Assembly (NCBI GenBank): GCA_964484185.1
Contig: CAZAEQ010000014.1
Location: forward strand, 28,399-92,398
Direction: 5' to 3'
DNA length: 64,000 nt
Source: F1-120-MAGs238 sp964484185
GTDB lineage: Bacteria > Planctomycetota > Phycisphaerae > Phycisphaerales > UBA1924
A program made the position numbers and the translations under genes. This document shows positions 1-8,802 of this stretch, one piece after another. Each line of letters starts with the position of its first letter. Positions within the stretch are counted from its first letter, which is position 1. The notes under the pieces were generated by a model that had not been told where the DNA came from, searched no databases, and saw only the letters and a list, made by a program, of their open reading frames with translations.

Positions 1-1
1 G

Positions 2-148
2 AAGTGCTTGAAGGCTGGAGCAACACCGAAGGAAGTGATGGATGCGGCGGGAGTGGCGGTGATGATGGGTGGAGGCCCGGTGTATACGTACACGCCAGTA
101 GTCGCGGCGGCACTGGAGCATTTCGAGCAGGTTGCTGTTGCACATTAG
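2..148 (+). CDS. AhpD/carboxymuconolactone decarboxylase-like protein, C-terminal part
   Basis: Only the last 48 codons are inside the window; the start lies upstream. The visible residues contain KAGATPKEVMDAAGVAVMMGGGP in sequence, described here as an Ala/Gly-rich helix with the MGGGP turn at about residues 20-25 of the fragment, followed by a YTPVVAAALEHF-type end. This tail is typical of carboxymuconolactone decarboxylase family (AhpD-like) proteins, which are small peroxidase or decarboxylase subunits. The CxxC-H active site would be upstream and cannot be checked. The next gene starts 52 bases later on the same strand. Family assignment is fairly secure, substrate unknown. Confidence 0.7.
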   Translation, partial: KCLKAGATPKEVMDAAGVAVMMGGGPVYTYTPVVAAALEHFEQVAVAH

Positions 149-200
149 ACAAGAGCCAGGGGTGGTGATCAGGACACACAGTGGAAAGGGGGGCTTGTTT

Positions 201-425
201 ATGGCAAACTGCAAGAATGTCGGGTCGATTGATCGAGTGATTCGCGGGAGCATCGGGGCGGTTGCGGTCGTGCTTGCGTTCACAACACTGAGCGTGATGA
301 CGGGTGCAATCAGCGGGGTCGTTGCCGCGGTGATTGGGGTTGTTATGCTGGGAACAGCGGCGCTTGGGATATGCCCTCTATATATTCCCTTTAGAATGTC
401 AACGTGCAAACCGAACGTGAAGTAG
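201..425 (+). CDS. DUF2892 (YgaP-type) small membrane protein
   Basis: A 74-residue protein of the inner-membrane DUF2892 family. It opens with MANCKNVGSIDRVIRG, the conserved NVG.xDR.iR start of this family, followed by two hydrophobic segments (about residues 17-34 and 36-53) and the GxCPLYxPF motif near residue 60. The ATG at 201 is chosen because a purine-rich stretch (ggaaagggggg) lies 7-17 bases upstream and the family starts exactly here, although the frame stays open to 132. DUF2892 domains are often fused to rhodanese domains; this is the stand-alone form. Function is unknown; a role in sulfur or redox handling is only suggested by family associations. Confidence 0.85.
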   Translation: MANCKNVGSIDRVIRGSIGAVAVVLAFTTLSVMTGAISGVVAAVIGVVMLGTAALGICPLYIPFRMSTCKPNVK

Positions 426-527
426 GCAAACGCACGAGATGGTCATATTCTCAGGTCGACCTCGCAGTTCAACCGCGCAGGTCAAGGGCGCAGGTCAAGG
501 GCGAGAAACACAACTGGAGCGAGATCA

Positions 528-1544
528 ATGCAAAAGCGTACATGTCGTGAGTTGTTGGCAGTGATTTCGGCAGGCGCGGTGGCGGTGCTGGCTGGATGCG
601 CAGGGTCGCCAGCGAAAGACAGTCAGGCAAAGGCAGATCAACCAGCGGCACAGGTTGCGAGCAAGAAGGCCGCGCCAGGTACGCTTGACTATGACAAGAA
701 CTTATGGCATCAGTTGCTCACGGATCATGCGAAGATTCGGCGGACTGTGAAGCACACCAAGAGCGGAGTGGAAGCGCTCACCGAGTCAGACGACCCGGAA
801 GTAGCGGCGAAGATTATTGAACACGCGAAGGCGATGCAGGGACGCATGAAGACCGGTTCGCGGGTGCGGGTGTGGGATCCCGTCTTTGCAGAATTATTTG
901 CGAAACATGGAGCGGTGAAACTTGAAGTGACGCCGACGGAGAAGGGCGTGAGGATCGTTGAATCGAGTGACGATCCTGAGGCCGTTGCACTGTTGCGATC
1001 GCACGCGATGGGTGTGAGCACGTTTGTGCGCGAAGGCTTTGCCTCTTCGCCCAATGAGACGTTGCGTTACACAGTTGGCGATCCGGTACCGGTAGATGAG
1101 GTTGCGATTGGCGGCGTGAAGCATCGGATATTGCTGGGGCAACCGGATGCTGCTCAATTGGCCGCACTGAAAGCGGAAGGGATGAGCACGGTGGTGAACT
1201 TCCGCAAAGCCGCGGAACATGCTGAATATGACGAGCAGGGTGCAACGGCTGGGGCGGGGATGGGGTATTGCAATATTGCGTACAAGGGCGATATAGAGTT
1301 GACGGATGACGTGATTGATGCCTCGCGTGCGGCGATCAAAGCCGGGGACGCGAAGGGCGAGGCGATTGTGCTGCATTGTCGAACGGGAAATCGCGTTGGA
1401 CCGGGGTGGGCGGCGTATCGAGTGCTGGACAAGAACGTCGCGCTGGAGCAAGCGATATCGGAAGCGCGGGCGATGCAGATGCTGGATCCGAAGTTTGAAG
1501 CGCGGACGCGGGAGTACATTCAAAAGCACATGGCACGGAAATAA
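528..1544 (+). CDS. Lipoprotein with DUF442-type phosphatase-like domain
   Basis: A 338-residue predicted lipoprotein: an N-terminal hydrophobic segment ends in a lipobox LAGC with the acylated Cys at residue 24. The middle (about 50-165) is an unnamed helical domain with repeated ESDDPE motifs. The C-terminal part (about 190-338) resembles DUF442/beta-lactamase-hydrolase-like proteins, relatives of dual-specificity phosphatases, with an HCRTGNR loop at 283-289 whose Cys284 would be the nucleophile. What is seen is the lipobox and the loop; phosphatase activity is inferred and has not been shown for most family members. It probably faces the periplasm or outer membrane. It is convergent with the NHL protein downstream. 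Confidence 0.75.
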   Translation: MQKRTCRELLAVISAGAVAVLAGCAGSPAKDSQAKADQPAAQVASKKAAPGTLDYDKNLWHQLLTDHAKIRRTVKHTKSGVEALTESDDPEVAAKIIEHAKAMQGRMKTGSRVRVWDPVFAELFAKHGAVKLEVTPTEKGVRIVESSDDPEAVALLRSHAMGVSTFVREGFASSPNETLRYTVGDPVPVDEVAIGGVKHRILLGQPDAAQLAALKAEGMSTVVNFRKAAEHAEYDEQGATAGAGMGYCNIAYKGDIELTDDVIDASRAAIKAGDAKGEAIVLHCRTGNRVGPGWAAYRVLDKNVALEQAISEARAMQMLDPKFEARTREYIQKHMARK

Positions 1545-1566
1545 GTCCAGTCGCCAGCACGCGTTT

Positions 1567-2562
1567 TCAGGGGTTTGATTTGCCCAGATCGATGAGAATT
1601 TGAGAAGTGCCATCGGGTGAGATGCGAGAGATGCGCGGGCTGTCGCCGCCGGGATAGTCGATTGTGTAGATATTTCCGGATGGGGCGACTGCCGTTCCGG
1701 TGGGGTTGATTGGGGCCGCTGGTTGAATGTCGTGTGTTGGTTTGGGATTGGGGTTGAAGGGAAGCGTCGAGACACTTCCGTCGGGTGCGATCTTTCTGAT
1801 AGATGCGCTTCCGTGATCGGTGACTATGAGATTGTGTTGCGCATCCCAGGAGAGATGGGATATGAAATTGAAGCGGGCATCGCTGGCGGGGCCATCTTTG
1901 CTTGCGCGTTCTGCGCTCCCGGCGAATGTAGTGACAGCTCCATCGGGAGCGATTCTGCGGACACAACTTGTGTCGGCGAGGTAAAGAGTTGACGCAGCGA
2001 CTGTTGAGGCGAAGGGATCGGTGGTCATTGTGGCGTGGTGCAATTCACCGAAGCTGGCCTGATCTCCTTTGCCATCGGCGTGGCCGATTGTGTTGCCGGC
2101 GAGAGAGGTGATAAGGCCGCGGGAGTCGATACGGAGTATCTGGGAAAAGCGGTGCTGGCGGGAGTTGGTTCCGTAAATGTTGCCTTGGGTATCGACGGTG
2201 AAAGGGTCGCCACCGGAGCCAATGAAGTTGATGCCGGACCAATCGAGGGGCGGGTAGAGCTGAGTGCCAATGGCGGCTGTCGAGAAACGCCAGATCTTGC
2301 CGCCACGGTCGCTTGCAACAAAAAGGTTGTCGGCGGCGTCGATGAAGATGTGGTGCGGGACGGAGAAGCGGTTGTCTTTCGCGCCATCGACGAAAGTGGA
2401 GAGCGTGCCATCGGGCGCAATTGCCATGATGCGATCATGGGTGTAGTCGACGAAGTAGATGTTCTCTTTGCTATCGACGGCGATGCCGGGCGCTGGATGG
2501 GCGGCGGCAATGGAGTGGATGAGCGGCAGGAGCGATGCGAAGAGCACACGAAGTGGGTTCAT
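1567..2562 (-). CDS. Secreted NHL-repeat protein
   Basis: A 331-residue protein with an N-terminal signal peptide (hydrophobic residues about 4-20, AAA cleavage region) and a run of NHL-type repeats, recognisable by recurring PxGIAVDxxxNIYFVD, IRKIAPDGxVSTL and similar blades. This predicts a six-bladed beta-propeller, exported and used for ligand or surface binding, or as a lyase-like scaffold. No catalytic residues can be assigned. The start is the first ATG, directly before the signal peptide. It ends 22 bases from the convergent lipoprotein gene. It has no dockerin tail, unlike the next gene on the same strand, so it is probably periplasmic or released. Confidence 0.8.
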   Translation of the reverse strand: MNPLRVLFASLLPLIHSIAAAHPAPGIAVDSKENIYFVDYTHDRIMAIAPDGTLSTFVDGAKDNRFSVPHHIFIDAADNLFVASDRGGKIWRFSTAAIGTQLYPPLDWSGINFIGSGGDPFTVDTQGNIYGTNSRQHRFSQILRIDSRGLITSLAGNTIGHADGKGDQASFGELHHATMTTDPFASTVAASTLYLADTSCVRRIAPDGAVTTFAGSAERASKDGPASDARFNFISHLSWDAQHNLIVTDHGSASIRKIAPDGSVSTLPFNPNPKPTHDIQPAAPINPTGTAVAPSGNIYTIDYPGGDSPRISRISPDGTSQILIDLGKSNP

Positions 2563-2654
2563 CGGAGTATCTCCAGTCGTGGAGAGTGTATAACAACAGT
2601 GCCACCGTTGGTGACGGCGGCACTTGTTAGAAGTGCAAATATGGAAGGGGGAAC

Positions 2655-3920
2655 TCAGCAGCCAACGGAGAAAGCGTCGACGAAATCGAGGTAGTCGAAG
2701 AAATCGATCGTCGAGTCCTGGTTGAAGTCGGCGGAAGGTGCGGTAGAACTGAATGAATCGACAAAGTCAAGATAATCGAAGAAGTCCACTTCGCCATCTG
2801 CATTGAAGTCGGCGGAGCAGGATTTGAGGACGCAGATGGTGCGAAGCGTCTCGGGGAATGCGGCGGCGTTTCCGATTGCAAAGCGAGTGGTTTCGCCGGC
2901 ATCGTTGAAATCGCCATCGCCTGTGAGATCGATGAGACGGTAGACGTTGTCGGCGGCCTCGGCGCCACTGGAGCCAACGAATGCTTCAAGACGCCCGTTG
3001 ATGAGCTTGATATCGAAATCAAAGACGGTGCCGAGGGTGAGGCCGGGAAGTGCGGAGAGGAGAGATTCATCCCACAGCACACTGGCTTCGCCTGCGGCGT
3101 TGATGGAGCCGGAATTATCAAGATCAGTGAAGGCGACAAGGCGTTGCGGGTTTACTGACGCGGTTGTATCCACAGAGTAGATTGTGTTGCCCAGGGAGCG
3201 AACCGGGAAACCAGCAGGACCAAAGCCGCTCGCGGTGTCATTGAAGATTGTGAGTTCGGAGGCGACTTCAACGGTTCCGTTGTTGTCATTGTCCTGAGCA
3301 CGAAAGATGACATCGGATGCGCTGCCCCGGAGATCGGTGAAATATGCGGCGGGACCGGAGAAGATAATGGCAAACGGGCCGGAGTTGGGAACAGTAGAAA
3401 GATCGGCCCAGGCCGGCGCTTCCCCTTCGCCGATGTAGATGCCATCGCCATCGAGATCGTGACAGCGGACGATGGCGTCAAATGTGACAGGGCTTTGACC
3501 GGCGGTACAGATGAAGAGGTCTCCGCCAGGCCCGATGGCCATGCCGTTGGGAGTCTGTACAGGAAAGCCAAATCCACCGACGTAGAGCAGAATGGCTTCA
3601 CCAGCATCCTGTGCGTCGCCATCGTGATTGGAATCGCGAAGGCGGTAGATGGAATCGGTATCGCCATCGCCGACAAGGATGTCACCGTTCTGCGTCTGGA
3701 TCATGGAGAAGATGGAACCAAGAGCCGGGATGCCGCTGAGGTTGGTGGAATCGAAGAAAACGGTGATTTCACCGGCGGTAGAGCAGAAGCCATCGTTATC
3801 GAGGTCCTGGAGGAGGTAGACCTTGTCGAGCGCGAGATCAGTTGCAAGGACGCGCGGGCTGGTTGCATAAGCGGTTGCGACGAGGGCGAGCGAAGCGAAT
3901 GAGCATGCAAAACGGATCAT
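2655..3920 (-). CDS. Secreted GC-type dockerin protein with EF-hand-like repeats
   Basis: A 421-residue exported protein. The ATG at 3920 is preferred over an in-frame one at 4007 because it begins a clear signal peptide ending TAYA and follows a ggaaagag ribosome site. The body repeats acidic calcium-loop motifs of the DxDxDG type (for example DLDNDGFCS, DSNHDGDAQ, DLDGDGIYI, DLTGDGDFN) between propeller-like strands. The last 55 residues hold two dockerin-like repeats, each with DFN.D and a FFDYLDFVD segment, and end in Gly-Cys. NCBI annotation recognises this as a GC-type dockerin domain, found mainly in Phycisphaerae. Anchoring or complex formation is inferred. No enzymatic motif is seen. 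Confidence 0.82.
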   Translation of the reverse strand: MIRFACSFASLALVATAYATSPRVLATDLALDKVYLLQDLDNDGFCSTAGEITVFFDSTNLSGIPALGSIFSMIQTQNGDILVGDGDTDSIYRLRDSNHDGDAQDAGEAILLYVGGFGFPVQTPNGMAIGPGGDLFICTAGQSPVTFDAIVRCHDLDGDGIYIGEGEAPAWADLSTVPNSGPFAIIFSGPAAYFTDLRGSASDVIFRAQDNDNNGTVEVASELTIFNDTASGFGPAGFPVRSLGNTIYSVDTTASVNPQRLVAFTDLDNSGSINAAGEASVLWDESLLSALPGLTLGTVFDFDIKLINGRLEAFVGSSGAEAADNVYRLIDLTGDGDFNDAGETTRFAIGNAAAFPETLRTICVLKSCSADFNADGEVDFFDYLDFVDSFSSTAPSADFNQDSTIDFFDYLDFVDAFSVGC

Positions 3921-4201
3921 GATTGGTCTCTTTCCAATTTGTGCATCTTGTACCCGGGATTCACGAACAAGACCCGAGTCGAGGTACGATGAGGTGGAGC
4001 AATTCATTCATGGCTGCGGCGACTGATTCTCTGTGAGGAACCAGAACTGGACCAGCCTGACAAAGTTTAGAGACTTAGATGAAATAATGCAAGGAAATTT
4101 GGGGACATCTCGGGAGGATTCCGGTATATTCCACGGTCAGATGGGGTCGTGGCTCGTTGTACTAGAAAACCTGAACGAACAATGAATGTACCGGAGGCTC
4201 G

Positions 4202-6187
4202 ATGCAAACGCAATTGATCGGGATAACTGCAGCGATTTGGATTCCTTTACAAGCAATCGCTGAGAAACCGGACGATTCTCCAATTCCACAACACGTTGTG
4301 GACTGGGGATATCGGATTGCCGGAGTTGGGATCGCGGGAGATGCGGAACAGCAAGCGGTGGCAGCTTCAACTGTTGTGCGTGTGCCCGGTGCTCTGTGGC
4401 TGAAACTGTCTTTTATGGGAAGCGAACTGGGCGGCGACCCCGCTGCGGAAGGTGCGCGGATACGCGTGACTTCGATGCGAGATGGGGGCGTACAGATTTT
4501 GAATGGTGAGTCGCTTGAGAAGGCGGCATACTCGAGCGTGTATTTTAATGGAGATGAGTGTCTGGTAGAAGTGATTGCGCACGGCGGGATCAGCTCGAGC
4601 GTGCTCAATATTGCAGAGGTGACGGTTGGAGATGATCCGAACCCGATTGGAATAGCGACCATTTGTGGTTCGATCGATGATCGGGTGTTGTCATCGGATC
4701 TGCGGAATGCACGCATGATGTCTGTCGGGTGTACCGCGTGGTTGATCGGCGATACGAATCGTTCGTTTTTGACAGCGGGGCATTGCACACCGGGGACTTC
4801 GCCCGTGATGCAGTTCCGTGTGCCACTATCAACGACGAGCGGCGGGCTTGTCAATCCGTTGCCGCAGGATCAGTATCCGGCAGATGCGGCGAGCAGCCAG
4901 CGTGTGAGCGGCGGAGTTGGAAATGACTGGCAGTATCTTGGAGCATTTACGAATTCGACAACGGGGATGACGGCGTACCAGGCGCAGGGTAGTTTTTATG
5001 CGATCGGGAATGCGCCGGCATCGACCGCTGGCGTTCAGATCAGGATTACGGGATATGGAACGGTTGCCTCGCCGGTATCGCCAACGTGGCAGCAGGTGCA
5101 GAAGACGCATCTTGGTGCATATTCGAGCCTGACGGGAAATACCGTGAGGTATACGACGGATACGACAGGTGGAAACTCGGGATCACCGGTGGTGATTGAA
5201 TCGACGGGCGTGGCGGTGGGGATTCACACGCATGGCGGGTGTGGGGTTTCAAGCGGGACAAATGCGGGAACTGCGCTGCAGATTGCAGGATTGCAGAGTG
5301 CGATGACAGCGCCACTGTCTATCTGTCGCAGCGGTGTGGGAACGCCGGGCGGCGACTTGTTTGTCATTGGCGATGGTGCGAACAATTTTGGAACGGCATC
5401 GACGACGACAGGAGCATTTGCGCGGATCTCGAGCCCGGGTGTGTTTTATCAGGGATTGGCGTACAGCCCGGAGAATGACAGATTTTTTGCTATCAATTCA
5501 GCGCGTCTGCTGCAGAGCATTGATCCTGTGAGCGGGGCCGCGACTGATGTCGGCGTAGTGAGCGGAACGAGTTTGACGTTTGGTTCGCTTGCGTTTGATC
5601 CTGCTGATGAGGCTTTGTATTCATTGACACCGAGCAATGGACAATTGTGGAGGATTGATCCGACGAGTCGGGTTGCATCACCGGTGGGAACGGCGGTTGC
5701 GCGTCAGGTTGCGGGAATGGACTTTGACCCCGAAGCGGGCGTGCTGTATGCGATTGAAGATGGCATCGGGGCCGGATCGCGATTGATCCGGATTCATACA
5801 GGCACCGGCGTATCGACGGTGATTGGCAATCTTGGAACAGCGATCGTGGATTGCAATGGGCTCGCGGTAGATCCTGCTACAGGAAACCTCTTTACGATAG
5901 ATAACACAACTGACAGCTTATTGCGAATAAGTGCGGTGACGGGTGCGGCAACGGTGGTTGGGACTACCCGCGGGACATTTGGGAGTCAGTATGGACTGGC
6001 CTACCGATATTCCTGGACGCCGTGCCAGGCTGATTTCAATCGCGATTCAGTGGTCGATTTTGCGGATTATTTAGATTTCGTTGGGGCATTTGCGGGCGGG
6101 GGAGAGGGCGCAGACTTCAACGCAGATGGATTGGTGGATTTGTTTGATTACCTCGATTTTGTCGCGGTATTCAGTGTTGGATGTTGA
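4202..6187 (+). CDS. Secreted trypsin-like serine protease with GC-type dockerin
   Basis: A 661-residue exported protease. A short signal peptide (1-20) is followed by a roughly 130-residue N-terminal region shared with the next gene, then a trypsin-fold domain: His194 in TAGHC, Asp242 in GNDW and Ser326 in GGNSGSP give a complete catalytic triad. From about 375 to 600 there is a propeller-like region with repeated F..LAYdP and LyrIDP motifs. The C-terminus has two dockerin-like repeats and ends FSVGC. RBS cggagg lies just before the ATG. It is followed by a paralogous protease in the same direction, 124 bases on. Substrate unknown; an extracellular digestive or processing role is inferred. 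Confidence 0.85.
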   Translation: MQTQLIGITAAIWIPLQAIAEKPDDSPIPQHVVDWGYRIAGVGIAGDAEQQAVAASTVVRVPGALWLKLSFMGSELGGDPAAEGARIRVTSMRDGGVQILNGESLEKAAYSSVYFNGDECLVEVIAHGGISSSVLNIAEVTVGDDPNPIGIATICGSIDDRVLSSDLRNARMMSVGCTAWLIGDTNRSFLTAGHCTPGTSPVMQFRVPLSTTSGGLVNPLPQDQYPADAASSQRVSGGVGNDWQYLGAFTNSTTGMTAYQAQGSFYAIGNAPASTAGVQIRITGYGTVASPVSPTWQQVQKTHLGAYSSLTGNTVRYTTDTTGGNSGSPVVIESTGVAVGIHTHGGCGVSSGTNAGTALQIAGLQSAMTAPLSICRSGVGTPGGDLFVIGDGANNFGTASTTTGAFARISSPGVFYQGLAYSPENDRFFAINSARLLQSIDPVSGAATDVGVVSGTSLTFGSLAFDPADEALYSLTPSNGQLWRIDPTSRVASPVGTAVARQVAGMDFDPEAGVLYAIEDGIGAGSRLIRIHTGTGVSTVIGNLGTAIVDCNGLAVDPATGNLFTIDNTTDSLLRISAVTGAATVVGTTRGTFGSQYGLAYRYSWTPCQADFNRDSVVDFADYLDFVGAFAGGGEGADFNADGLVDLFDYLDFVAVFSVGC

Positions 6188-6311
6188 ATTTTTTGCTTAG
6201 AATAAAGCTTTGACAAAGTGCGAAATATAGGACTTGCGGGAAGGTCCGAGATCTGTTAAACTCGGCGAAGTTCGTCAGTGGTGATATTTTTAACTTCTGG
6301 AGGGATTTCGC

Positions 6312-8627
6312 ATGAAGACTCGGATCGCATCGGTTGCCGCATTGCTGCTTGCAGCGTCGGCGTTTGCGCAAGAAACACTTAATCGCCAGATCGGACAGGA
6401 TTATTTGTATGACTACAACTCAGGAGTTCTGGGAAATCCCGGGCAAGAGTTTGTAAAAGTCGCGCAGACGGTGGTTGCGCAGGCGGGCGCATCGTGGCAG
6501 AGAATTCTGTTCTCGAACCTGCAGCTTGAAGGCGAAAGCTACATCATCATGACGTCGCTGAAAGATGGCGAGTTCCAGAAGTTCGACGCGGAAACAGCGG
6601 CCATGTGGAGCAATGGGTCGGCATACTTCAATGGCGACAAGATCCTGGTGGAGGTGTATGCAGCGCCTGGAACAATGAACAACAAAGTTGTTGTGAACAA
6701 GATTTCGGCGGAAATGCCCCCTTTGAATCCAGAGGGCGACCCCGGTCAATGCGGCATCTGTGGGTCTGACAATCGCATTGTGCAGAATAATGATGCGGTT
6801 GGCCGGCTCATGAACGTTGGCTGTACTGCGACAATCTACTGTCGTTCGTCAGGAATGGTGACCGCGGGCCACTGTTTGAATAATGGCACGGTTGTTCACT
6901 TCCGCGTGCCAGCAAGCAATGCAAACTGCACGACGAATGTTCCTGGAGTTGCTGACCAGTTCCCGGTGCTCAACTCTGCCGGCGTGAACGGCGGCGTCGG
7001 TAACGATTACGGCACGCTGCGCATGGGCACCAACAGCCTTGGTGAAACTCCATATCACCGTTACAACGTGCTCTTCCCAATCGGCGCACCTCCGATCGTG
7101 GGCGACACGATCAACTACTGGGGCTATGGCGTCGACACTAACTGTGTACGTTCGCAGGTTTCACAGTTCTCAGCGGGCTCAGTCTTTGCCCGCTCGGGCA
7201 CCAGAATCGATTTTGATGCCGACCTTCGCGGCGGCAACTCCGGTTCAAGTCTTCTGAATCCCGGCCTCAATCCGACTATTGCGGGCATCATCACTCACTG
7301 CAGCAACGGCGGTGTCTGCGATAACATCGGCACGACAATCAATCACCCCAATTTCATCACCAATCGCGCGGCAGTGAATCCAGCCTGCAATTCAACACTT
7401 CTCCTGCTGAATGTTCAGACATCTGGTGCATCGGGCGTTCCGATTACGCTGAGCGCAGCGGATGTGAACTCCCTTCAGAATGGAACCAGCAACTTCAAGC
7501 GTGTCTACGCATCCGGATCGAGCGTTTCATTTACCGCTCCAGCGACAAGCGGCGGATTGTGCTTCACCGGATGGACGCTCAATGGTTCAGCGGTTGCCGG
7601 GAATCCGGCGACGATCAGCGTCACGGCTGATGGAACAATGGTTGCGAATTACGGCTCATGCGGCCCAACACCACCACCTAATAACAACTGCGGCTCCGCA
7701 ATCGATGTTTCTGCGGGCGGAACATTCAACGGAACACTTGTTGCTGCCACCAACGATGGAACGGCATCGTGTGGCGGTTCAGGCGCGAATCCCGACGTGT
7801 GGTATTCCTACACCAACACCACCTGCAACACGCGCGAACTTACGGTCACGACCTGTGGCAGCAACACTGCCAGCGGGATTGATACTGTTCTTTCGTTCCA
7901 CACTGCTTGCGGCGGATCTCAGATTGCGTGTATCGACGATACAAGTTTCTGCACAGGTTTCGGTACTCTCGACTCGGCGCTTTCTACATCGGTTGCTCCT
8001 GGCGCAACTGTGAAGATCCGAGTTTCGAAATTCAGTAGCGCACCCCTGCTGCCATTCATTCTCAATGTTTCGAGCACCTCTAATGATGCTTGTGCAAACG
8101 CAGCGCTTGTGCCAGCGGGCTCATATGCCTTCTGCAACGTCGGCGCAACTACCGATGGCCCTGGATCCTGCGGCGCTATGGGCTCTGACCTCTGGTATCG
8201 CTATACGGCCACAGCCAGCGGGCTTGTGACTGTGAAGACCTGCGGCAGCAGCTTTGACAGTGTGGTTGCGGTGTATGCAGACGGCTGCCCGGCTGGAGCT
8301 GCGATTACCTGCAACGATGACGATTTCAACGCTCACTGCAGTGGCAGCTACATTCGTGACGCATGGACACAGTTCAATGCAACTGCAGGAACTACGTACC
8401 TCATTGCAGTTGGCGGGTTCGCTGGATCATCAGGTAACGGCACCCTGACCATCGAACGGTTCTGCTCGGCCGACTTCAACGGTGACGGCGCACTCGACTT
8501 CTTTGACTACCTGGACTTCGTTGACGCGTTCAGCGCAAACGCACCAACTGCCGATTTCAACGGCGACGGCTCCATTGACTTCTTTGACTACCTGGACTTT
8601 GTTGATGCCTTCAGCACTGGTTGCTGA
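6312..8627 (+). CDS. Secreted trypsin-like serine protease with PPC-like repeats and GC-type dockerin
   Basis: A 771-residue exported protease, paralogous to the upstream one. Signal peptide 1-19 (ASAFAQ); shared N-terminal region to about 135; trypsin-like domain with His187 (TAGHC), Asp232 (GNDY) and Ser310 (GGNSGSS). A small beta domain follows (about 360-450). Two disulfide-rich pre-peptidase C-terminal-like domains (about 455-575 and 580-710) each carry CG(S)...D.VWY/LWY.Y.a and DTVLSFH/DSVVAVY motifs. Two dockerin-like repeats end the protein at FSTGC. RBS tggaggg precedes the ATG. A strong intrinsic terminator follows the stop. Many Cys residues fit a disulfide-stabilised extracellular enzyme. 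Confidence 0.87.
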   Translation: MKTRIASVAALLLAASAFAQETLNRQIGQDYLYDYNSGVLGNPGQEFVKVAQTVVAQAGASWQRILFSNLQLEGESYIIMTSLKDGEFQKFDAETAAMWSNGSAYFNGDKILVEVYAAPGTMNNKVVVNKISAEMPPLNPEGDPGQCGICGSDNRIVQNNDAVGRLMNVGCTATIYCRSSGMVTAGHCLNNGTVVHFRVPASNANCTTNVPGVADQFPVLNSAGVNGGVGNDYGTLRMGTNSLGETPYHRYNVLFPIGAPPIVGDTINYWGYGVDTNCVRSQVSQFSAGSVFARSGTRIDFDADLRGGNSGSSLLNPGLNPTIAGIITHCSNGGVCDNIGTTINHPNFITNRAAVNPACNSTLLLLNVQTSGASGVPITLSAADVNSLQNGTSNFKRVYASGSSVSFTAPATSGGLCFTGWTLNGSAVAGNPATISVTADGTMVANYGSCGPTPPPNNNCGSAIDVSAGGTFNGTLVAATNDGTASCGGSGANPDVWYSYTNTTCNTRELTVTTCGSNTASGIDTVLSFHTACGGSQIACIDDTSFCTGFGTLDSALSTSVAPGATVKIRVSKFSSAPLLPFILNVSSTSNDACANAALVPAGSYAFCNVGATTDGPGSCGAMGSDLWYRYTATASGLVTVKTCGSSFDSVVAVYADGCPAGAAITCNDDDFNAHCSGSYIRDAWTQFNATAGTTYLIAVGGFAGSSGNGTLTIERFCSADFNGDGALDFFDYLDFVDAFSANAPTADFNGDGSIDFFDYLDFVDAFSTGC

Positions 8628-8655
8628 AGCGACTCAGTAGAGACCTGATTGAAAC

Positions 8656-8688
8656 ACCCGGCCCCCAAATGGGGGCCGGGTCCTTTTT
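8656..8688 (+). terminator. Intrinsic terminator after the second protease
   Basis: A 10-bp perfect GC-rich stem (cccggccccc / gggggccggg) with a four-base loop, followed by tcctttttt. It sits about 30 bases after the stop of the protease gene on the same strand. Confidence 0.9.
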
Positions 8689-8802
8689 TGGGTTATTTAT
8701 TGCCGGTTTTTCAGGTCCGCAAAAGTGAAGGGGGTGAGAAGTCGATGCCACTGGTACCTGCTCGATGCTCGAGCGGGAACGAACCCGGATGGGAGCTAGC
8801 AG

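Noticed and set aside
894..1775. A 293-codon minus-strand frame
   Set aside because: It is antisense to the lipoprotein gene and rich in Arg/His/Ser/Pro, a typical shadow of a GC-rich gene.
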